A stretch of DNA of 11,886 nt from Aliarcobacter butzleri (lineage in GTDB: Bacteria > Campylobacterota > Campylobacteria > Campylobacterales > Arcobacteraceae): the NCBI GenBank assembly GCA_012522985.1, contig JAAYJJ010000184.1:1-11886 (forward strand), written 5' to 3'. Position numbers and translations under genes: made by a program. This document shows positions 7,236-11,886 of this stretch, piece by piece (position 1 is the first letter of the stretch; every line of letters begins with the position of its first letter). A model generated the notes under the pieces. That model worked only from the letters and a program-made list of their open reading frames with translations, was not told where the DNA came from and did not search any database.

Positions 7236-8285
7236 TCATTTATTTTCTATTAGAAAAGCCACTGTTTTGCTACTTCCTGTTTTTAAATACTCTCTTAAGA
7301 TATTAGCATTTTGAATAAATAATTCTTTATTAACTTGATTGTACTCTTTTATTAGATTTTTACTATTTACATCTTCTTGTAAAAGTTCTAGATGTATTCT
7401 ATCTCTTTTCATCTTTTCAAAAAATATATTTGCTAATCCTATAGTTTGAATATTAAAGATCTTTCTACCCACAAAATAATCAAACTTTTTTGCTTTATAT
7501 GCTAGTATAAAAGGTGTCCCTATTATAGCAGCTTCCAAAGTAGCCGTACCACTACATATAAAAGCAAATTCACTTTCATATAGGCTTTTATGAGTATCAT
7601 AGCTTATACTAAAGCCCTCTATATCTCCATAAATCTCTTCTAAATCTTTATCTTTAAAGCTTGTAGGTATTATTAAAATATGCTCTTTATTGGTGCCTAT
7701 ATTTTGAGACAATTCTTTAAAAATAGGCATTAAAGCTTTTATTTCACTTCTTCTACTTCCTGGCATATAGGCTATCTTAGCACTTTTAACTAAACTTGTT
7801 TTATACTCTTTTATTTCATCTAACAGTGGATGTCCAACATATTGGATTTTATCTTTTTTTGTATAATACTCTTTTTCAAAAGGTAGTATTGAGTATAGAT
7901 TATCACAATATTTTTCTATTATTTTAATCCTTCCCCTTCTCCAAGCCCATGCTTGAGGCAAGATATAGTAGTTGATTTCAAGATTTGGATAGAGGTTTTT
8001 TAGCTCTTTTGCTAGTGGAAGATTAAATCCTGATGAGTCCATCAAAAGTACTTTATCACAACTCTTTGCTATAGTAGCCATCTTCTTTTTAAGATCTAAA
8101 AAAAACCTTATTTTTTTTAGGGCATCTACTATCCCCATAACTGCACTACTTGATAGATCTACTATAGGCTCTCCTAAGCTTTTATCAAAAATACCTACAA
8201 ACTTTACTTCACTACTTAGATGCTTTTTAAGCTCTTTTAGATGAATATTTGCTGATGGCTCTAAAGCACTAACTAAAAGTCTCAA
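7236..8285 (-). CDS. lpxB: Lipid-A-disaccharide synthase LpxB
   Basis: About 349 residues; a peripheral inner-membrane glycosyltransferase (GT19) that joins UDP-2,3-diacylglucosamine and lipid X into the lipid A disaccharide. Recognised by YYILPQAWAWRRGRIKII, then YSILPFEKEYY and YVGHPLLDEI, followed by IAYMPGSRRSEIKALMPIF and FICSGTATLEAAIIGTPFILAY. The N-terminal GExSGDxxGA motif of most LpxB proteins is replaced by SALEPSANIHL, as I recall for Helicobacter and Campylobacter. The frame opens at a TTG at 8303, but a second TTG at 8285 has AAGGA five bases upstream and gives the better start MRLLVSALEPSAN. The gene overlaps the end of queH by 17 bases. Confidence 0.92.
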   Translation of the reverse strand: MRLLVSALEPSANIHLKELKKHLSSEVKFVGIFDKSLGEPIVDLSSSAVMGIVDALKKIRFFLDLKKKMATIAKSCDKVLLMDSSGFNLPLAKELKNLYPNLEINYYILPQAWAWRRGRIKIIEKYCDNLYSILPFEKEYYTKKDKIQYVGHPLLDEIKEYKTSLVKSAKIAYMPGSRRSEIKALMPIFKELSQNIGTNKEHILIIPTSFKDKDLEEIYGDIEGFSISYDTHKSLYESEFAFICSGTATLEAAIIGTPFILAYKAKKFDYFVGRKIFNIQTIGLANIFFEKMKRDRIHLELLQEDVNSKNLIKEYNQVNKELFIQNANILREYLKTGSSKTVAFLIENK

Positions 8286-9360
8286 TCTCTTCCTTTGTAT
8301 CAATATAATATTTTGAGTCTATAAAAATCTCATAATTTTGATCTTGATTAAACTCCTCTACTACAACTATAGGACTTAGTGAATATTGACCTATAAGCTC
8401 TCTTCGTAAAGCCACCTCATCATCAAATCTAGGTGGATTTTTATCTATTTGTCCTATATTTTGGTAGTTTGTCTTTAAGATTTTATTAAATCTATCAAGT
8501 TTTATAAAAACGACCCCATTTTTATTAAGATATGCAATATCATCTTTGATATACTCTATTTTTGCTTTTAATTTTTGGTTTTTTAGATATGAATAAGCTA
8601 GAACATAGCTCTTTAGGATTTGATTATTTTGTTTAAGATATGCTTGTAATAATCTATAATTCATAAACTCTATTTTTTTAATAAAAAACTCTTTATTCTC
8701 TTCCATAAGCTTATCTCTAAGAGCAAAAAGCTCCAACCTATACTCTATAGAGCTAGGTAAAACTTGTCTATTTATAGGTGAAATCAACTCATCACAAAGC
8801 CTTTGTTGATACTCTCTTTGACTTTTAAGAGCATATAAGCACCCACAATAGTTTTGTCTATAGAGTCTATTTTCTTTGGCACATAGGTTTTGTTCAACTC
8901 CACCCTTGCCACTTCTATAATCTTTATAAATAAACTCTATATTATACTCTTTTGATAGCTTTGTACCTATAGTATTTAGCTTTTCTTGAGATTTAAGTGG
9001 ACTCATTAAAAGTGTAGTAGTAAAACCATCACATCCAAGCTCTTTTGCTTTTAAAATAGTTTTTAAAAGTCTAGTTTCATAGCAAATAGTACATCTATCC
9101 CCTTTTTCAGGCTCTTTTTCATATCCTTTTGTTTGATTTAGCCACTTTTGAAGCTCATACTCACCATCTATTACCCTAATATCTAGCTTTTTAGAGCTAT
9201 ATTGAACATCTTTATATCTTAATATATACTCACTATATGGGTGTATATTTGGGTTGTAAAAAAAGCCTATAATCTCACTATTTGGATATTCGTCTCTTAA
9301 TGACTGCAAAAAATAGTGACTATCAACGCTACAACAAATCTGTACTAAAATTCTCTTCAT
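8269..9360 (-). CDS. queH: Epoxyqueuosine reductase QueH (long form)
   Basis: About 363 residues. QueH (formerly DUF208) reduces epoxyqueuosine to queuosine in tRNA with a 4Fe-4S cluster and a second metal site, as a non-homologous replacement for QueG. Visible motifs are the Cys9-Cys10 pair (LVQICCSVDS), FFYNPNIHPYSEY, Cys90-x2-Cys93 (DRCTICYETRL), TTTLLMSPLKSQ, and LYRQNYCGCLY with Cys172 and Cys174. Many QueH proteins end soon after YCGC; here about 185 further residues follow with no domain I can name. The frame opens at a TTG at 9396, but that lies upstream of the predicted transcription start; the ATG at 9360 (MKRILVQICC) fits the family. Head of the run leading into lpxB, which it overlaps. 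Confidence 0.9.
   Translation of the reverse strand: MKRILVQICCSVDSHYFLQSLRDEYPNSEIIGFFYNPNIHPYSEYILRYKDVQYSSKKLDIRVIDGEYELQKWLNQTKGYEKEPEKGDRCTICYETRLLKTILKAKELGCDGFTTTLLMSPLKSQEKLNTIGTKLSKEYNIEFIYKDYRSGKGGVEQNLCAKENRLYRQNYCGCLYALKSQREYQQRLCDELISPINRQVLPSSIEYRLELFALRDKLMEENKEFFIKKIEFMNYRLLQAYLKQNNQILKSYVLAYSYLKNQKLKAKIEYIKDDIAYLNKNGVVFIKLDRFNKILKTNYQNIGQIDKNPPRFDDEVALRRELIGQYSLSPIVVVEEFNQDQNYEIFIDSKYYIDTKEEIETFS
8283..8295 (-). promoter_or_regulatory. Shine-Dalgarno deciding the TTG start of lpxB
   Basis: AAGGA (8295-8291) precedes TTG (8285-8283) by five bases, within the coding end of queH. The upstream in-frame TTG at 8303 lacks a comparable site. Confidence 0.6.
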
Positions 9361-9386
9361 TTTCCAACTTTTTAAAAGATTAAGAT

Positions 9387-9414
9387 ATTTTAGCAAAAAA
9401 GAGATTAATGTTAA
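9387..9414 (-). promoter_or_regulatory. Predicted promoter for queH and the downstream operon
   Basis: Minus strand: TTAACA (9414-9409), 16 bases, then TAAAAT (9392-9387). The -10 box is preceded by TTTTTTGC, giving an extended TGn motif and a T-run as described for Campylobacter sigma-70 promoters. Transcription would start near 9380, about 20 bases before the ATG at 9360. Confidence 0.6.
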
Positions 9415-9438
9415 TATTTAGCTAAGTTTTGATATCAT
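9411..9438 (+). promoter_or_regulatory. Predicted promoter for the sat-like/lipoprotein/nfo operon
   Basis: Plus strand: TTAATA (9411-9416), 16 bases, then TATCAT (9433-9438) preceded by TTTTGA, an extended TGn -10. Transcription would start near 9445. The -35 box overlaps the oppositely directed queH -35 box, and the -10 lies in the palindrome TGATATCA. Confidence 0.5.
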
Positions 9439-9463
9439 AAAGAAAATATGCAAAGGGATTTAG

Positions 9464-10642
9464 ATGAAGGAGAAATATCTTTATATAGATAAGGAAGCTG
9501 TAGCTACTTTAGGACTACTAAAAGAGGGACTTTTCGCTCCTGTTATGACTCTTATGGATGAAAAAACTGCAAAAGAAGTAGATCAAAGCAAAACCTATGA
9601 GGGCAAGAGTTTTCCATTTTCTTTTATATTAGCTCCAAGTGGCAAAAAAAACGAAGAGGTTTTAAAAAGTGCCAAACAAGGTGAGGTACTAAAGTTTATT
9701 AGTGATGGTGTAGAAATAGGTGAGATTACTACAAAAGAGATTTTCAAAATAGATAAAGAGCAAAGAATCAAAAACATCTATGGTACTATAAACCCAGAGC
9801 ATCAAGGAGTAAAAGACACCTATAGAAGACTAGGAAGTTATGCTATAAGTGGTGATTTTACTCTAAAGTTTCAAGACATCAAAGATCACAAAGCTCAAAT
9901 CCAAGCAGCAATAGAAAAAACAGGAGCCAAAAAAATCTCTTGTATGATGCTCTCTGGTAAGCCTTTTCATAGAGTTCATGAAAGACTTATAAGATCAGGG
10001 CTTGTTAAATGTGATTTGATGATTTTATTTCTACTTAAGCCATATACTGATGATTTTATCTCATTTGAGACAAGATATAAGTGTATTCAGTATTTTATAG
10101 ATCACTATTTGCATAAACAAAGAGTACTTTTAATTCCTTTGGAAAACACCTATATCTTTGGTGGTTTTAATGAAATGCTTCTAAATGCAATAGTTGCCAA
10201 AAACTATGGTGTAGATAAGATAATCATAGGTCAAAACCACGCTGGACTTGGAGCATTTTTTGATAGAGATGGACTTTCTTCTGTTATAGATACTCTAAGT
10301 GGTGTTGATATAGATATTGAGATTATGAGTGAGTTTGTATATTGTGAGCAGTGTAAAACACTAGTAAGTACTAGCTCTTGCCCACATGGAAGTCATCATC
10401 ATATCAAATACCACTCACCATCACTAAATGGACTTTTTGAACTAGGAATGATACCTCCAGCTATATTTATGAGAAAAGAGCTTTCATCTATTATTTTAAG
10501 CTCACTATACCCTCAAAGAGCAGAAAAATTAAAGCTAATCCACCAAAATCTATCTCCTTCAAGTGGACTTTTAGATGATTTTGAGACAACAAATTTTTAT
10601 GTTAGTTTAATGAATTTACACCAAACAACATCGCTTAACTAA
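9464..10642 (+). CDS. ATP-sulfurylase-like protein with altered active site
   Basis: This 392-residue protein has the ATP-sulfurylase layout: a PUA-like N-terminal domain (about 1-150, with IYGTINPEHQGVKDTY), a nucleotidyltransferase core, and a C-terminal zinc-type segment with Cys294, Cys297, Cys306 and nearby His (CPHGSHHH). The core keeps the HxxH (His169, His172 in KPFHRVHE) and HAG (GQNHAG, 256-261). The Gln-Thr-Arg-Asn before it is replaced by Leu-Ser-Gly-Lys (163-166), the HPLVGxTKxGD loop reads LLKPYTDDFIS, GRDHAG became GQNHAG, and the C-terminal SGTxxR is gone. It would usually be annotated as sulfate adenylyltransferase (sat). The missing residues bind ATP and sulfate in true enzymes, so that function is doubtful and I give no symbol. 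AAAGGG precedes the ATG by six bases. No other sulfate-assimilation gene is present. Confidence 0.85.
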   Translation: MKEKYLYIDKEAVATLGLLKEGLFAPVMTLMDEKTAKEVDQSKTYEGKSFPFSFILAPSGKKNEEVLKSAKQGEVLKFISDGVEIGEITTKEIFKIDKEQRIKNIYGTINPEHQGVKDTYRRLGSYAISGDFTLKFQDIKDHKAQIQAAIEKTGAKKISCMMLSGKPFHRVHERLIRSGLVKCDLMILFLLKPYTDDFISFETRYKCIQYFIDHYLHKQRVLLIPLENTYIFGGFNEMLLNAIVAKNYGVDKIIIGQNHAGLGAFFDRDGLSSVIDTLSGVDIDIEIMSEFVYCEQCKTLVSTSSCPHGSHHHIKYHSPSLNGLFELGMIPPAIFMRKELSSIILSSLYPQRAEKLKLIHQNLSPSSGLLDDFETTNFYVSLMNLHQTTSLN

Positions 10643-11070
10643 TGAAATATATTTTAAGCTCAATTTTATTTTTACTTGTTTTTAGTGCTTGTTCTACAAA
10701 AGAACCACTAAAAACAAAAAGCCTTTTGATAACCATTAAAACACCAAATATAAAATACTCTGATATGGGATTTTTAAAAACTTATACAAATAGTAATGAA
10801 CTTGAAATCTATAGCTTTGGAAGAGCTATTTTTTATCTCAAAGTCTATGAAAATAGAATTTGTACATCACCTATGGCTTGTAAAAGTTCGCAAAATTTTA
10901 TAAAAGAGTATTTTCATAAAAACTATCCTTCTACTTTTTTATATGAAGTTCTTAACCAAAAAGAGCTAACAAATATGGATGGTTTTAACTATATCTATAA
11001 AAAAGAGAATGAAATATACTTTAAAGATAAAGAAAATAGTATTTTTATACAAATAAAGGAAATACCATGA
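10642..11070 (+). CDS. Small predicted lipoprotein, function unknown
   Basis: This 142-residue protein starts with a short hydrophobic signal ([15 protein letters not shown]) with a lipobox-like Cys17. Phe at -3 is not the classical residue, but Ser-Ala-Cys fits signal peptidase II. The mature part is about 126 residues, mixed strand and helix, with two further cysteines (Cys74, Cys80) that could form a disulfide. It ends lysine-rich and charged. I recognise no domain. Its ATG shares the last base of the sat-like gene's stop (TAATG), and its own TGA overlaps the nfo start (ATGA), so the three genes are translationally coupled. The role is not evident; similar small lipoproteins are probably found across Campylobacterota, but I cannot confirm that here. 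Confidence 0.8.
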   Translation: MKYILSSILFLLVFSACSTKEPLKTKSLLITIKTPNIKYSDMGFLKTYTNSNELEIYSFGRAIFYLKVYENRICTSPMACKSSQNFIKEYFHKNYPSTFLYEVLNQKELTNMDGFNYIYKKENEIYFKDKENSIFIQIKEIP

Positions 11071-11886
11071 AATATATAGGAGCACATGTTAGTAGCAGTG
11101 GTGGAGTCTATAATGCCCCACTAAATGCTATCTCTATAGGTGCAAAAGCTTTTGCCCTCTTTACCAAAAACCAAAGGCAATGGGTAGCAAAACCTCTAGA
11201 TAATAAAACTTTGGATTTATGGTTTGACGCACTAGAAAAATCACAAATTAAGCCAAAACATATCTTACCACATGATAGTTATCTTATCAATCTAGGTCAT
11301 CCAGAAAGTCAAGCAAGAGAAAAATCACTTGAAGCTTTTATAGATGAATTACAAAGATGTGAAATACTAGGCCTTGATAGGCTTAACTTCCACCCTGGTA
11401 GCCATCTAAGAAAGATAAGCCAAGAGGAGTGTTTAGACTATATAGCAGAGTCTATAAATATCTCTTTAGATAAAACAAAAGATGTTTGTGCAGTTATAGA
11501 AAACACAGCTGGTCAAGGAAGCAACTTAGGATATAAGTTTGAACATCTTGCTTATTTGATAGAAAAAGTAGAAGATAAAAGTAGAATTGGTGTTTGTATA
11601 GATACTTGTCATATGCATAGTGCAGGATATGATATAAGAACTAAAGAAGCATATGATAAAACATGGCAAGAGTTTGATGATATAGTAGGTTTTAAATACC
11701 TAAAAGGTATGCATCTAAATGATGCAAAACCTGCTATTGGAAGCAAAGTAGATAGACATGATAGCTTAGGAAAAGGTCAAATTGGTATAGATGCTTTTAA
11801 GTTTTTGATGGCTGATGATAGAATGAATGATATTCCTTTAATCCTAGAGACTATTGATCCTGATATTTGGGCTGATGAGATTAAAA
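11067..11886 (+). CDS. nfo: Endonuclease IV (AP endonuclease), 3' end outside window
   Basis: 273 codons are visible from the ATG at 11067. AAAGGA lies six bases upstream, and the ATG overlaps the lipoprotein stop. Nfo is a TIM-barrel enzyme with three zinc ions that cuts DNA 5' of abasic sites in base-excision repair. All nine metal ligands occur at exactly the E. coli numbers: His69, His109 (FHPGS), Glu145 (ENTAGQG), Asp179 and His182 ([12 protein letters not shown]), His216 (GMHLND), Asp229 and His231 (DRHDSLGKG), and Glu261 (LILETI). E. coli Nfo has 285 residues, so only the last dozen or so codons lie beyond the edge. Confidence 0.97.
   Translation, partial: MKYIGAHVSSSGGVYNAPLNAISIGAKAFALFTKNQRQWVAKPLDNKTLDLWFDALEKSQIKPKHILPHDSYLINLGHPESQAREKSLEAFIDELQRCEILGLDRLNFHPGSHLRKISQEECLDYIAESINISLDKTKDVCAVIENTAGQGSNLGYKFEHLAYLIEKVEDKSRIGVCIDTCHMHSAGYDIRTKEAYDKTWQEFDDIVGFKYLKGMHLNDAKPAIGSKVDRHDSLGKGQIGIDAFKFLMADDRMNDIPLILETIDPDIWADEIK

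Noticed and set aside
9361-9396. N-terminal extension of queH from the TTG at 9396.
   Set aside because: The extra residues do not fit the family, and the TTG overlaps the predicted -10 box, upstream of the expected transcript start.
9595-9777. Minus-strand open frame of 60 codons.
   Set aside because: It is antisense to the sat-like gene and has no recognisable features.
1-11886. CRISPR array, tRNA, rRNA, insertion sequence or phage attachment site.
   Set aside because: I found no regularly spaced repeats, cloverleaf-like sequence, transposase motif or flanking direct repeat; the accessory end is cut by the window edge, so an island boundary could lie outside.

Overview
The window is AT-rich and most likely comes from a member of the Campylobacterota (epsilonproteobacteria, such as an Arcobacter, Sulfurimonas or Sulfurospirillum-like organism). 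The main reasons are the compact fabZ-lpxA-clpX-mreB-mreC order, an LpxB whose N-terminus reads SALEPSANIHL instead of the usual GExSGD motif, a long QueH-type protein, and an atypical ATP-sulfurylase-like protein. I cannot name the genus.

Layout. Positions 1-1078 (minus strand) hold two decayed accessory genes. One is an Abi_2-family (HEPN-type) abortive-infection gene interrupted by a single in-frame TAA and running off the left edge. The other is a remnant of a DUF1016/YhcG-type nuclease gene, frameshifted through all three frames and cut off where the Abi gene begins. Positions 1088-2080 hold an apparently intact RhuM-Fic fusion. RhuM, DUF1016 and Abi genes are typical passengers of restriction and defence islands, so this looks like an eroding defence island attached to the end of a core operon. 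Positions 2133-2834 hold an OmpR-type regulator whose receiver domain has lost the phospho-accepting aspartate and the conserved lysine.

Positions 2912-9360 (minus strand) form one tightly packed run, read as queH, lpxB, fabZ, lpxA, clpX, mreB, mreC. It combines tRNA queuosine synthesis, lipid A synthesis, fatty-acid dehydration, ATP-dependent proteolysis and rod-shape determination. Gaps are small and four gene pairs overlap or nearly abut. Several starts are TTG with good Shine-Dalgarno sequences, so some start positions are corrected here relative to the longest open frame.

Positions 9361-9463 form a divergent promoter region with two back-to-back predicted promoters. Rightward lie a Sat-like protein lacking the QTRN motif, a small predicted lipoprotein, and nfo (endonuclease IV, running off the right edge). 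These three are coupled by TAATG and ATGA overlaps.

The best candidates for something under-described are the Sat-like nucleotidyltransferase with a remodelled active site, the phosphorylation-blind regulator next to mreC, and the defence-gene graveyard around the intact RhuM-Fic gene. I see no complete new system, CRISPR array, tRNA, rRNA or insertion sequence.
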